From: Gibbula magus
Taxonomy: Eukaryota > Mollusca > Gastropoda > Trochida > Trochidae
Length of the DNA: 64,000 nt
Direction: 5' to 3'
Assembly (NCBI GenBank): GCA_936450465.1
Contig: OW388300.1
Span: 48,597,378 to 48,661,377, forward strand
In this document: positions 22,757 through 36,793 of the stretch, one piece after another
How the letters are laid out: every line of letters begins with the position of its first letter
Numbering within the stretch: position 1 is the first letter of the stretch
Program-made: the position numbers and the translations under genes
Notes under the pieces: model-generated
Database searches by the model: none
Told to the model about the DNA's origin: nothing
Seen by the model: the letters and a program-made list of their open reading frames with translations, nothing else

Positions 22757-25700
22757 GGACGAGGCCGAACTTCACCTTGTCATCAGCTAATCATAACGGC
22801 TGGACGAGGCCGAACTTCATCTTGTCATCAGCTAATCATAACAATTGGATGAGATCGAACTTCATTGTCATCAGCTAATCACAACAATTGGACGAGGACG
22901 AACTTCATCTTGTCATCAGCTAATCATAACAATTGGATGAGATCGAACTTATCTTGTCATCAGCTAATTATAACAACCGGACGAGGTCGAAGTTCATCTT
23001 GTCATCAGCTAATCATAACAATTGAACGAGGTCGAACTTCATCTTGTCATTAGCTAATCATAAGGACTGGACGAGGTCGAACTTCATCTTGTCATAAGCT
23101 AATCACAACAATTGAACGAGGTCGAACTTCATCTTGTCATTAGCTAATCATAAGGACTGGACGAGGTCGAACTTCATCTTTTCATAAGCTAATCACAACA
23201 ATTGGAAGAGGACGAACTTCATCTTGTCATCAGCTAATCATAACGGCTGGACGAGGTCGAACTTCATCTTGCCTTTAGCTAATCATAACGACTGGACGAA
23301 GACGAACTTCATCTTCCCTCTAGCTAATCATAACGACTGAACGAGGTTGAACTTCATCTTGTCATCAGCTAATCATAACGATTTGACGAGGTTGGACTTC
23401 ATCCTGTCATTAGCTAATCATAATGATTGGACGAAGTTGAACTTCATCTTGTCACCAGCTAATCATCACAATTCGACGAGGTTAAACTTCTTCTTGTCAT
23501 CAGCTAATCGTAACGACTGGACGAGGTCGAACTTCATCTTGTCATAAGCTAATCATAACAATTTGACGAGGTCGAACTTCATCTTGTCATCAGCTAACCA
23601 TAATGACTGGACAAGGTCGAACTTCATCTTGTCATCAGCTAATCATAACGATTGGACGAGGTCGAAATTCATCTTGTCATTAGCTAATCATAACAGTTTG
23701 ACGAGGTCGAACTTCATCTTGTCATCAGCTAATCATAACGACTGGACGAGGTCGAACTTCATCTCGTCATTAGCTAATCATAACATCTGGATGAGGTTGG
23801 ACTTCATCTTGTCCTTAGCTAATCATAACGCTTTGACGAGGTTTGACTTCATCCTGTCATAATCTAATTGTAACGACTGGACGAGGTCGAACTTCATCTT
23901 GTCATCAGCTAATCATAACAATTTGACGAGGTCGAACTTCATCTTGTCATCAGCTAATCATAAGGACTGGAGGAGATCAACCTTCATCTTGTCATAAGCT
24001 AATCGTAACGATTGGACGAGGTCGAACTTCAGCTGGTCATCAGCTAATCATAACATTTGGACGAGGTCAACCTTCATCTTGGCATCAGCTAATCATAACA
24101 ATTGGACGAGGTCGAACTTCATCTTGTCATCAGCTAATCACAACAATTGGACGAGATCAACCTTCATCTTGTCATTAGCTAATCATAACAACTGGACGAA
24201 GTTGTACTTCATCTTGTCATTAGGTAATCATAACAACTGGACGAGATCGACCTTCACCTTGCCTTAAGCTAATCATAACGACATGACGAGGTCGAACTTC
24301 ATCTTGTCATCAGCTAATCATAACAATTGGACGAGGACGACCTTCATCTTGTCATAAGCTAATCGTAACGACTGGACGAGGTCGAACTTCATCTTGTCAT
24401 CAGCTAATCACAACAATTGGACGAGATCAACCTTTATCTTGTCATTAGCTAATCATAACAACTGGACGAGGTCGAACTTCATCTATTCATTAGCTAATCA
24501 TAACGATTGGACGAGGTCGAAATTCATCTTGTCATTAGCTAATCATAACGGTTTGACGAGGTCGAACTTCATCTTGTCATCAGCTAATCATAACGACTGG
24601 ACGAGGTCGAACTTCATCTCGTCATTAGCTAATCATAACATCTGGATGAGGTTGGACTTCATCTTGTCCTTAGCTAATCATAACGCTTTGACGAGGTTTG
24701 ACTTCATCCTGTCATAATCTAATTGTAACGACTGGACGAGGTCGAACTTCATCTTGTCATCAGCTAATCATAACAATTTGACGAGGTCGAACTTCATCTT
24801 GTCATCAGCTAATCATAAGGACTGGAGGAGATCAACCTTCAACTTGTCATAAGCTAATCGTAACGATTGGACGAGGTCGAACTTCAGCTGGTCATCAGCT
24901 AATCATAACATTTGGACGAGGTCAACCTTCATCTTGGCATCAGCTAATCATAACAATTGGACGAGGTCGAACTTCATCTTGTCATCAGCTAATCACAACA
25001 ATTGGACGAGATCAACCTTCATCTTGTCATTAGCTAATCATAACAACTGGACGAAGTTGTACTTCATCTTGTCATTAGGTAATCATAACAACTGGACGAG
25101 ATCGACCTTCACCTTGCCTTAAGCTAATCATAACGACATGACGAGGTCGAACTTCATCTTGTTATCAGCTAATCATAACAATTGGACGAGGACGACCTTC
25201 ATCTTGTCATAAGCTAATGGTAACGACTGGTCGAGGTCGAACTTCATCTTGTCATCAGCTAATCACAACAATTGGACGAGATCAACCTTCATCTTGTCAT
25301 TAGCTAATCATAACAACTGGACGAGGTCGAACTTCATCTATTCATTAGCTAATCATAACGATTGGACGAGGTTGGACTTCATCTTGTCATCAGCTAATCA
25401 TAACAATTGGATGAGATCGAACTTCATCTTGTCATCAGCTAATTATAACAACCGGACGAGGTCGAAGTTCATCTTGTCATCAGCTAATCATAACAATTGA
25501 ACGAGGTCGAACTTCATCTTGTCATTAGCTAATCATAAGGACTGGACGAGGTCGAACTTCATCTTGTCATAAGCTAATCACAACAATTGAACGAGGTCGA
25601 ACTTCATCTTGTCATTAGCTAATCATAACGACTGGACGAGGTCGAACTTCATCTTGTCATAAGCTAATCACAACAATTGGAAGAGGACGAACTTCATCTT

Positions 25701-28700
25701 GTCATCAGCTAATCATAACGGCTGGACGAGGTCGAACTTCATCTTGCCTTTAGCTAATCATAACGACTGGACGAGGTCGAACTTCATCCTGCCTTTAGCT
25801 AATCATAACGACTGGACGAGGTCGAACTTCATCTTGCCTTTAGCTAATCATATCGACTGAACGAGGTTGAACTTCATCTTGTCATCAGCTAATCATAACG
25901 ATTTGACGAGGTTGGACTTCATCCTGTCATTAGCTAATCATAATGATTGGACGAAGTTGAACTTCATCTTGTCACCAGCTAATCATCACAATTCGACGAG
26001 GTTAAACTTCTTCTTGTCATCAGCTAATCGTAACGACTGGACGAGGTCGAACTTCATCTTGTCATAAGCTAATCATAACAATTTGACGAGGTCGAACTTC
26101 ATCTTGTCATCAGCTAACCATAATGACTGGACAAGGTCGAACTTCATCTTGTCATCAGCTAATCATAACGATTGGACGAGGTCGAAATTCATCTTGTCAT
26201 TAGCTAAACATAACAGTTTGACGAGGTCGAACTTCATCTTGTCATCAGCTAATCATAACGACTGGACGAGGTCGAACTTCATCTCGTCATTAGCTAATCA
26301 TAACATCTGGATGAGGTTGGACTTCATCTTGTCATTAGCTAATCATAACGATTTGACGAGGTTGGACTTCATCCTGTCTGATCTAATTGTAACGACTGGA
26401 CGAGGTCGAACTTCATCTTGTCATCAGCTAATCATAACAATTTGACGAGGTCGAACTTCATCTTGTCATCAGCTAATCATAAGGACTGGAGGAGATCAAC
26501 CTTCAACTTGTCATAAGCTAATCGTAACGATTGGACGAGGTCGAACTTCAGCTGGTCATCACCTAATCATAACATTTGGACGAGGTCAACCTTCATCTTG
26601 GCATCAGCTAATCATAACAATTGGACGAGGTCGAACTTCATCTTGTCATCAGCTAATCACAACAATTGGACGAGATCAACCTTCATCTTGTCATTAGCTA
26701 ATCATAACAACTGGACGAAGTTGTACTACATCTTGTCATTAGGTAATCATAACAACTGGACGAGATCGACCTTCACCTTGCCTTAAGCTAATCATAACGA
26801 CATGACGAGGTCGAACTTCATCTTGTTATCAGCTAATCATAACAATTGGACGAGGACGACCTTCATCTTATCATCAGCTAATCATAACGACTGAACGAGG
26901 TTGAACTTCATCTTGTCATAAGCTAATCGTAACGAATGGACGAGGCCGAACTTCATCTTGTCATTAGCTAATCATAACAATTGGACGAGGTCGAACTTCA
27001 TCTTGTTATAAGCTAATCATAACAATTGGACGAGGACGACCTTCATCTTGTCATTAGCTAATCATAACAACTGGACGAAGTTGTACTTCATCTTGTTATC
27101 AGCTAATCATAACAATTGGACGAGGACGACCTTCTTCTTGTCATCAGCTAATCATAACGACTGAACGAGGTTGAACTTCATCTTGTCATAAGCTAATCGT
27201 AACAATTGGACGAGGTCAACCTTCATCTTGTCATCAGCTAATCATAACAATTGGACGAGGTCGAACTTCATCTTGTCATCAGCTAATCACAACAATTGGA
27301 CGAGATCAACCTTCATCTTGTAATTAGCTAATCATAACAACTGGACGAGGTCGAACTTCATCTAGTCATTAGCTAATCATAACGATTGGACGAGGTTGGA
27401 CTTCATCCTGTCATTAGCTAATCATAACAACTGGACGAGATCGACCTTCATCTTGCCTTTAGTTAATCATAACGACATGACGAGGTCGAACTTCATCTTG
27501 TTATCAGCTAATCATAACAATTGGACGAGGACGACCTTCATCTTATCATCAGCTAATCATAACGACTGAACGAGGTTGAACTTCATCTTGTCATAAGCTG
27601 ATCGTAACGAATGGACGAGGCCGAACTTCATCTTGTCACCAGCTAATCATAACAATTGGACGAGGTCGAACTTCATCTTGTCATAAGCTAATCATAACAA
27701 TTGGACGAGGACGAACTTCATCTTGTCATCAGCTAATCATAACGACTGAACGAGGTTGAACTTCATCTTGTCATAAGCTAATCGTAACGACTGGACGAGG
27801 CCGAACTTCATCTTGTCATAAGCTAATCGTAACGATTGGACGAGGTCGAACTTCATCTCGTCATCAGCTAATCATAAGGACTGGAGGAGATCAACCTTCA
27901 ACTTGTCATAAGCTAATCGTAACGATTGGACGAGGTCGAACTTCAGCTGGTCATCAGCTAATCATAACATTTGGACGAGGTCAACCTTCATCTTGTCATC
28001 AGCTAATCACAACAATTGGACGAGATCAACCTTCATCTTGTCATTAGCTAATCATAACAACTGGACGAAGTTGTACTTCATCTTGCCTTTAGCTAATCAT
28101 AACGACATGACGAGGTCGAACTTCATCTTGTTATCAGCTAATCATAACAATTGGACGAGGACGACCTTCATCTTGTCATCAGCTAAGCATAACGACTGAA
28201 CGAGATTGAACTTCATCTTGTCATAAGCTTATCGTAACAATTGGACGAGGTCAACCTTCATCTTGTCATCAGCTAATCATAACAATTGGACGAGGTCGAA
28301 CTTCATCTTGTCATCAGCTAATCACAACAATTGGACGAGATCAACCTTCATCTTGTCATTAGCTAATCATAACAACTGGACGAGGTCGAACTTCATCTCG
28401 TCATTAGCTAATCATAACGATTGGACGAGGTTGGACTTCATCCTGTCATTAGCTAATCATAACAACTGGACGAGGTTGAACTTCATCCTGTCATTAGCTA
28501 ATCATAACGATGGGACGAGGTTGGACTTCATCTTGTCATTAGCTAATCGTAACGACTGGACGAGGTCGAACTTCGTCTTGTCATCAGCTAATCATTACAA
28601 TTTGACGAGGTCGAACTTCATCTTGTCATCCGCTAATCACAACAATTGGACGAGGTCGAACTTCATCTTGTCATCAGCTAATCACAACAATTGGACGAGA

Positions 28701-31700
28701 TCAACCTTCATCTTGTCATTAGCTAATCATAACAACTGGACGAGGTTGAACTTCATCCTGTCATTAGCTAATCATAACGATTGGACGAGGTTGAACTTCA
28801 TCTTGTCATTAGCTAATCGTAACGACTGGACGAGGTCGAACTTCATCTTGTCATCAGCTAATCATAACAATTTGACGAGGTCGAACTTCATCTTGTCATC
28901 AGCTAATCACAACAATTGGACGAGATCAACCTTCATCTTGTCATTAGCTAATCATAACAATTTGACGAGGTCGAACTTCATCTTGTCATCAGCTAATCAT
29001 AAGGACTGGACGAGGTCGAACTTCATCTTGTCATAAGCTAATCGTAACGACTGGACGAGGTCGAACTTCATCTTCTCATCAGCTAATCACAACAATTGGA
29101 CGAGATCAACCTTCATCTTGTCATTAGCTAATCATAACAACTGGACGAGGTCGAACTTCATCTATTCATTAGCTAATCATAACGATTGGACGAGGTTGGG
29201 CTTCATCTTGTCATAAGCTAATCGTAACGATTGGACGAGGACGAACTTCATCTTGTCATCAACTAATCATAACGACTGAACGAGGTTGAACTTCATCTTG
29301 TCATAAGCTAATCGTAACGACTGGACGAGGCCGAACTTCATCTTGTCATAAGCTAATCGTAACGATTGGACGAGGTCGAACTTCATCTGGTCATCAGCTA
29401 ATCATAACAATTGGACGAGGTCAACCTTCATCTTGTCATCAGCTAATCATAACAATTGGACGAGGTCGAACTTCATCTTGTCATCAGCTAATCACAACAA
29501 TTGGACGAGATCAACCTTCATCTTGTCATTAGCTAATCATAACAACTGGACGAGGTCGAACTTCATCTCGTCATTAGCTAATCATAACGATTGGACGAGG
29601 TTGGACTTCATCCTGTCATCAGCTAATCATAACAACTGGACGAGGTTGAACTTCATCCTGTCATTAGCTAATCATAACGATTGGACGAGGTTGGACTTCA
29701 TCTTGTCATTAGCTAATCGTAACGACTGGACGAGGTCGAACTTCATCTTGTCATCAGCTAATCATAACAATTTGACGAGGTCGAACTTCATCTTGTCATC
29801 AGCTAATCACAACAATTGAAGGGTCGAACTTCATCTTGTCATCAGCTAATCACAACAATTGGACGAGATCAACCTTCATCTTGTCATTAGCTAATCATAA
29901 CAATTTGACGAGGTCGAACTTCATCTTGTCATCAGCTAATCATAAGGACTGGACGAGGTCGAACTTCATCTTGTCATCAGCTAATCACAACAATTGGACG
30001 AGATCAACCTTCATCTTGTCATTAGCTAATCATAACAACTGGACGAGGTCGAACTTCATCTATTCATTAGCTAATCATAACGATTGGACGAGGTTGGACT
30101 TCATCTTGTCATCAGCTAACCATAATGACTGGACGAGGTCGAACTTCATCTTGTCATAAGCTAATCGTAACGACTGGACGAGGTCGAACTTCATCTTGTC
30201 ATCAGCTAATCACAACAATTGGACGAGATCAACCTTCATCTTGTCATTAGCTAATCATAACAATTTGACGAGGTCGAACTTCATCTTGTCATCAGCTAAT
30301 CATAAGGACTGGACGAGGTCGAACTTCATCTTGTCATAAGCTAATCGTAACGACTGGACGAGGTCGAACTTCATCTTCTCATCAGCTAATCACAACAATT
30401 GGACGAGATCAACCTTCATCTTGTCATTAGCTAATCATAACAACTGGACGAGGTCGAACTTCATCTATCCATTAGCTAATCATAACGATTGGACGAGGTT
30501 GGGCTTCATCTTGTCATAAGCTAATCGTAACGATTGGACGAGGACGAACTTCATCTTGTCATCAACTAATCATAACGACTGAACGAGGTTGAACTTCATC
30601 TTGTCATAAGCTAATCGTAACGACTGGACGAGGCCGAACTTCATCTTGTCATAAGCTAATCGTAACGATTGGACGAGGTCGAACTTCATCTGGTCATCAG
30701 CTAATCATAACAATTGGACGAGGTCAACCTTCATCTTGTCATCAGCTAATCATAACAATTGGACGAGGTCGAACTTCATCTTGTCATCAGCTAATCACAA
30801 CAATTGGACGAGATCAACCTTCATCTTGTCATTAGCTAATCATAACAACTGGACGAGGTCGAACTTCATCTTGTCATTAGCTAATCATAACGATTGGACG
30901 AGGTTGGACTTCATCCTGTCATCAGCTAATCATAACAACTGGACGAGGTTGAACTTCATCCTGTCATTAGCTAATCATAACGATTGGACGAGGTTGGACT
31001 TCATCTTGTCATTAGCTAATCGTAACGACTGGACGAGGTCGAACTTCATCTTGTCATCAGCTAATCATAACAATTTGACGAGGTCGAACTTCATCTTGTC
31101 ATCAGCTAATCACAACAATTGAAGGGTCGAACTTCATCTTGTCATCAGCTAATCACAACAATTGGACGAGATCAACCTTCATCTTGTCATTAGCTAATCA
31201 TAACAATTTGACGAGGTCGAACTTCATCTTGTCATCAGCTAATCATAAGGACTCGACGAGGTCGAACTTCATCTTGTCATAAGCTAATCGTAACGACTGG
31301 ACGAGGTCGAACTTCATCTTGTCATCAGCTAATCACAACAATTGGACGAGATCAACCTTCATCTTGTCATTAGCTAATCATAACAACTGGACGAGGTCGA
31401 ACTTCATCTATTCATTAGCTAATCATAACGATTGGACGAGGTTGGACTTCATCTTGTCATAAGCTAATCGTAACGATTGGACGAGGTCGAACTTCATCTG
31501 GTCATCAGCTAATCATAACAATTGGACGAGGTCGAACTTCATCTTGTCATCAGCTAATCACAACAATTGGACGAGATCAACCTTCATCTTGTCATCAGCT
31601 AATCATAACGACTGGACGAGGTCGAACTTCATCTTGTAATCAGCTTATCACAACAATTGGACGAGATCGACCTTCATCTTGTCATCAGCTAATCATAACG

Positions 31701-31929
31701 AGTGGACAAGGTCGAACTTCATCTTGTCATTAGCTAATCATAACGACATGACGAGGTTGGACTCCATCTTGTCATCAGTTAATCATAATACTGGACGAGG
31801 TCGAATTTCATCTTGTCATCAGCTAATCATAACGATTGGACGAGGTTGGACTCTATCTTGTCATCAGTTAATCATAATAACTGGACGAGGTTGAACTTCA
31901 TCTTGTCATTAGCTAACAACCAGACGAGG
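22757..31929. repeat. 45-bp satellite array (about 204 units, 9.2 kb)
   Basis: Head-to-tail 45-bp units, typically ACGAGGTCGAACTTCATCTT / GTCATCAGCTAATCATAACA / ATTGG. Variants fall into recurring types (GTCGAAC, ATCAACC, GTTGGAC; CAGCTA, TAGCTA, AAGCTA). Higher-order duplications are visible as exact offsets: 855 bp (19 units; 24079 to 24934), 2520 bp (56 units; 23347 to 25867) and 1170 bp (26 units; 28263 to 29433). A 1303-bp offset also occurs (29433 to 30736), where a 43-bp unit makes 29 units minus 2 bp. Because 45 is a multiple of three, two plus-strand frames stay open for long runs, up to 257 codons at 28263-29036. I do not regard these as genes. Confidence 0.95.
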
Positions 31930-32298
31930 TTAATGTATTAATAAGTATATAGATAAGCTTGCGTTTGAAGCATATGAAGAGGTGATTTATTGTTAGGGAA
32001 TATCTTAAGTTAGTGGTTAATGAAGACATTAAAATAACACCATTAAGGAAATATGTTTTCTAATTGATTTTAACGACTTGATTGGAATGCTTGTTACACA
32101 CATTCAACACCAATACCAAGTTCCTACGACTATCTGTGCATTAACTTGAATTATCAATTTACTGTTTCAATAGTTTTAAATGAATAATGTATGCTGTGTC
32201 TACAAGGTTTCGAATGGTCGTTTGGTTTGTTGTTGAAAGGAAGTATGTTGACACGATTACCTCTGCTGTGATTGGCTATGTCCTATGGTCCAGTGGGC
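31930..32298. repeat. Segmental duplication block, copy 2 (partner 4914-5290)
   Basis: Colinearity with copy 1 resumes right after the array. It ends at about 32298, where an insertion of about 1.6 kb separates it from the promoter-like segment at 33905. Confidence 0.8.
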
Positions 32299-32499
32299 GT
32301 ATGTCTATTGGCACATTCTGATTAATTGGTATATGGTTACTGCGCACGAAAATTTTAAACTTTTGCGCCAATAAAGCAGGTAAGCGTGAGTCAAACAAAG
32401 CAAACACGTTGATGGTACCCTGATTAGCCCAACGTGTTATGTAATCAAGCGAGACGACAGTGGCCATGGTCACCTCTAAGAGAACAAGTAGTTGTCACT

Positions 32500-33275
32500 A
32501 AGGTGACATGATCCCCCGCCGCAAGTAATACTTCAAAATTTATAAATAATGTCAAGATCAGCAAAATCGACTGTCAAACATGTCGAAAAAGTCAAAGCTC
32601 CACTGTGACCTTGAGAAAAATTGTCAAGGTCACCAAAATCTAATCAGTCCTTTTGCTTTGTGTAAGATATGATGAAATTCCGGTGAATGGTTCTTGAGAT
32701 ATTCTGCTGACAAGCTTAATTTACATGTACATTACATGTCGAAAAATTCAAAGTTCAGCTATGACCTTGAAAATAATGTCAATGTCACCAAAATCTAATC
32801 AGCCCGTCGTCTTCCCTAGAAGGTGCTTTGTGTAAGAAATGATGGAATTCCGGTGAATGGTTCTTGAGATATCCCGCTGACAAGCTTTACATGTACATTA
32901 ACATGTCGAAAAATTTCCGCTGTGACCTTGAAAATAATGTCAAAAATCTAATCAGCCCGTCGTCTTTCCTTGAAGAAGCTATGTGTAAAATATGAAGAGA
33001 ATCCAGTGAATGGTTATATAGATATCTCGCTGACAAGGGTAAACTGACAAAGTCTCGTTGTGACCTTGAAATGAAGGTCAAGGTCACAAACCTCTGTAGG
33101 AACATTACTCTTCCTATGATGAACCCATATGCATAATATGAAAAAAATCCAGTGAATAGTATTTGAGTTATTCCATTTCGTACGGACGTACGGACGTACG
33201 TACGTACGTACGGACGGACGCAGCCGAATACTATATCCCCCGTTTCGCGCTAAACGCGCGGCGGGGGATAACAAA
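32500..33275 (-). repeat. Molluscan-type dispersed repeat with internal tandem units and GTAC/GGAC run
   Basis: About four degenerate units of roughly 120-160 bp carry TGACCTTGAAAATAATGTCA, CACCAAAATCTAATCAG and GGTGAATGGTTCTTGAGATA. They are followed by a GGAC/GTAC run (about 33180-33222) and a hairpin TATCCCCCG ... CGGGGGATA (about 33233-33270). The layout mirrors 5700-6665 in the opposite orientation. Confidence 0.65.
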
Positions 33276-33555
33276 TAATGCAGAGGCATCAGTTCACTAT
33301 CATTTCAACCAACAGTTTTATTCGTCACATCAACATATCTTCACATTTCTTGATGTCATCCTCAAGATCCAAGCAATCACCTACACGTACATCAAGATGA
33401 GAAGCACGCATCTCCAAGTAGTTGCCCGTAAAGAAGACAAGGATTGGGAAGAATTTGCGGACATGTACTTCCAGAAATGGTCAAGTGGCGAAATTTCTGT
33501 CCAGCATTATATGTGTGCAATAGGACACAAATTCACCCCAAAAGAAGACATTTGA
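33276..33555 (+). other. Unrecognised open frame in the copy-2-specific insertion
   Basis: The frame running to a stop at 33553-33555 ends in a segment that looks protein-like (KEDKDWEEFADMYFQKW, then SVQHYMCAIGHKFTPKEDI). I cannot assign a family. It lies inside the stretch of about 1.6 kb that interrupts the duplication, next to a repeat, so a transposon-derived or retrocopied exon fragment is possible. The start is undefined. Confidence 0.25.
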
Positions 33556-33904
33556 CTCAAATATTTGAAAAAGTAGTGCCTTCTCTGAACATTTAACTGC
33601 CCGAACGTTAAATGTTTTAAGCATTTTTACCAGATAGTGTATTATAATGCAAAATTTACATGGATGTTCGCAAAAGCAATGTTACCGGTCCAGTCGAGGA
33701 TAAAAATGAGATCAGATTTATCTACCTTTGATGAATCACGTGAGTGCTAAAGAGTCACAGACTCCCAATTTCAGAAAATTAATGTAATTTGTAATAAAAA
33801 CAACTCCATGTAAACAGTTAGGTGAAGCGTATCTCGTCAGCAGACACGCTAATCAGCATAAGTAGATAAATCTGATCTCTTTTTTATCCTCGACGCAGTG
33901 TCCC

Positions 33905-34040
33905 TTTAAAGGTGTCTGGTCCTCTGTGACAGACTGCTCCTACATGTCATGTAAATCTAGAGACATGGTTTGTTCATTCATAATGAACTCAACATTTCCT
34001 ACAACATGGAATGGAAGGGTATGATAACGCCTGAATATTC
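33905..34040 (+). promoter_or_regulatory. Promoter-like segment, copy 2, with decayed TATA
   Basis: Paralogous to 5290-5410. The TATAAAAA of copy 1 reads TATGATAA here (34020-34027). No PAN or lectin exon follows downstream before WDR74, so this may be the relic of a third cluster member. Confidence 0.4.
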
Positions 34041-35059
34041 ATCCTTTTAAAACACTGTTTGACAAATATGCTGGAGAAGAATGAGCTACGAGTGGTATAA
34101 TATACCCGTCATTCAAAGTGTCAAGAAGTTAGCTTCCCTCAGAAGAAATACTAGAGTTCGTGTATGTAATGTGGTTAATTTACGCTATTTTGGAAGCATT
34201 GTTATAAACATATACCATGGCGCCGATATTATGACATCATATGTTGACCATTATGAAGTCACATGTATCAATAACATGTTTATGTAGGCCTATGTATTTG
34301 TTATCAAGTTCATTTATCATTTAAAGTGTTCAGTAATATGATTTATTTTACAACGATCTCTTGGTTTAAACGTATTTTATTTCATAAACATGTAAATAGG
34401 ATTGGCGAATAAGCCTGAGGCTTATTTCAACGCCGCTCCAGTACATATAGCCTATAGTTCAACAAGCTGGATGCAAGAGCAATGAGACAGAAAACGAAAA
34501 TAACATTTGTATAACATCAAACATGAATATTGTCATGTTGTTAGGTCTGCCTAATAATGAAGTGGGGTTGCAGCCCAAAATTGAATCATTAACCACTTTC
34601 AAAGGAACCGATATTGCTTTTACTAATAAACTGATGTAATGAGTTCAATATATTGTTCTTAGTGGTGTCATATGTAACCGTAATGTTACAGCCCAACTAA
34701 TTATCAAATATCGTGAAGCGACAAAAAATAGTAATGTTTCAAAATGTATATACACGTTGTATGTTAATACATAATTTTATCATATGATATATATATATTG
34801 TTCTACAGAGCATGAAAATCAATACTTGCTGTTCTCTTGGCCACGTTGTTGAATATAGAGGACCTGGTAACCACAGCTGCAAGTAACGAATTCTGGATAA
34901 CAAACATCCTTAAGTTTCAAGTCACAAGCCTTTAAAATAATTCAAATCCCAAATTCACCTTTCAAGTCAAGTTTTAAGTTTGTTTGTACCACCCAGTGTA
35001 CTAATCCCTTGAAATCACATATAAGGGATTATACCTTTCCTTTTCATTCTACTTCCGAG
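34041..35059. other. Non-coding stretch between duplicated blocks
   Basis: No gene is recognised. The short open frame at 34081-34287 has no family resemblance. Confidence 0.4.
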
Positions 35060-35830
35060 GACCAGAGGACAACTGAACGTATAAAGAGTTCTATAAACAA
35101 TGTTTTTGCTCTTGAAATATCTTGAAATTGTTACATACATTGTGTAATGTTTTAATAATGCTGAATGCTTTCTTTGTTATTATTCGCATAAAAATACCCA
35201 GAGAAAACGGTCCAATTATCTTGCCACTGCCTGATAAAATGATGTCAAAGATGGGAACTCTCGCTGAATCAACGGTTAGTGAAAGTGATAGAAAATAGTA
35301 CCGCTTATATTCACCACCTAATGGATAAAATTTTACGAGACGTTGTGTACGTTTTGTTAATTCAATAGTTTGGGTATATATATATAGACACTCTATGCGT
35401 GAACCGTGCTATTGCATAGTGTGTTGTGACAAAAATACCCCCGTCAGTGTATATCTCTTCGGACGTTTGAGATGGGCTCGTGGTTATACATAAAGTGTCT
35501 GGGATGCTCGGCTTAAAGATTCTTTTTATCGATTCATCTAACGATTTTCCTTTTGAGACACTCTTCCACGTGCTGATTAATATGATTATCATTCCTAAAA
35601 CCGGTTCGATTCCATTTAGTGACATGCATGGAAACTGTAATTGGTGAAACCGGTTTCATTTAGTGACATGCATTGTAACTGTTATTGGTGAAACCGGTTC
35701 CAGATCTATTCCTGTGTTGCATATCATTAGCAAGAAAATATGCTAGGGATTAAGCTGCAGATTTATTCGTTCAAATAAAGAAAGGTGACATTTTTCACTT
35801 TTCAAAGTATGGGTTTGGTTTCAAACAAAT
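35060..35830. repeat. Segmental duplication block, copy 2 (partner 8830-9560)
   Basis: This is the last part of the lectin locus duplication. Homology to copy 1 fades at about 35830. Confidence 0.75.
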
Positions 35831-36789
35831 GTCTATAGGTCAATATATTTGAAAAAACTCGGATAATTCTTAATACCAGTTAACGAAATATCCGATGGGG
35901 TTTAAGACAGTGACTGTTGAAAATGAAAATATAAGAATTGCGTACCATTTTATTGTCACTCAAATAAAAACATCACTTTCTCCGGACGTGTTTCATCCGA
36001 TTTTTCGAAACGAGTGAAATGGTTTTTTTTTATAACACCCGAGCTAGAGCGACAGTGTTTTCATCAAATTATTTCTGAACACTTTTGAGTGTAATTTCTT
36101 CATTACCAATTCTAGTTCAATAGGTTTTGGTAGACGAATCATGCAAATAAATGTAAATAAGAAATCAGGACGGTCCACGTCGGTGATGTCATTTTCAATT
36201 GTTTTAGCGTCACAGAATACAAAATAAAACTCGCTGAATCAATGGTTTACAGGCAAAAAGTGATGTCTGCACATGTGCGGATACAAAACATAGAACACCG
36301 CTTATGCATTACCTGCATTATGTAATACCACAAATATGTATCTCACATGTTAGATATTGTAATAATATACCGGGAACCGTTTGTGAAAATTATGTGCTCT
36401 CATAATCTAAAACTACAAGTTGATACGATTGCATTAGGTTATTCAATTACTCTGATTAATAACAACTATAACGTGTATCTATAACATATGCATATGCAGA
36501 TCCTTTGCTTGTTTTAAGGGCGGTATGACAGTATTGTATCACCAGTTTATTAAGGGACGTGCTTACTGAGGATATTTCTAAATAGTGTGTTTGTGTTATA
36601 AACACCCATGTTTGTTTTCCTTAACGATTGATCCAAGTCTGCAAAGTAGAATGACAATAACCATTAAACTTGGTGCTAAGAATTCTTAAACGTGTGTCAA
36701 TATTGAATATTTTCCCCTGCCAGTGTCAACATGTTTATAATAGGAAGCAAATGAAATATATTCAAATTGGATTCGAGTCCATTTGTTGG
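35831..36789. other. Non-coding stretch
   Basis: AT-rich. No gene, RNA or repeat structure recognised. Confidence 0.4.
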
Positions 36790-36793
36790 TTAA

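Noticed and set aside
23347..31894. Series of open frames in the satellite as genes
   Set aside because: They follow from a repeat length divisible by three. Stops interrupt them at random units and unit differences are mostly non-synonymous.
22757..31929. CRISPR-like array
   Set aside because: Units are contiguous 45-bp tandem repeats with no unique spacers, and the surroundings are eukaryotic genes with introns.
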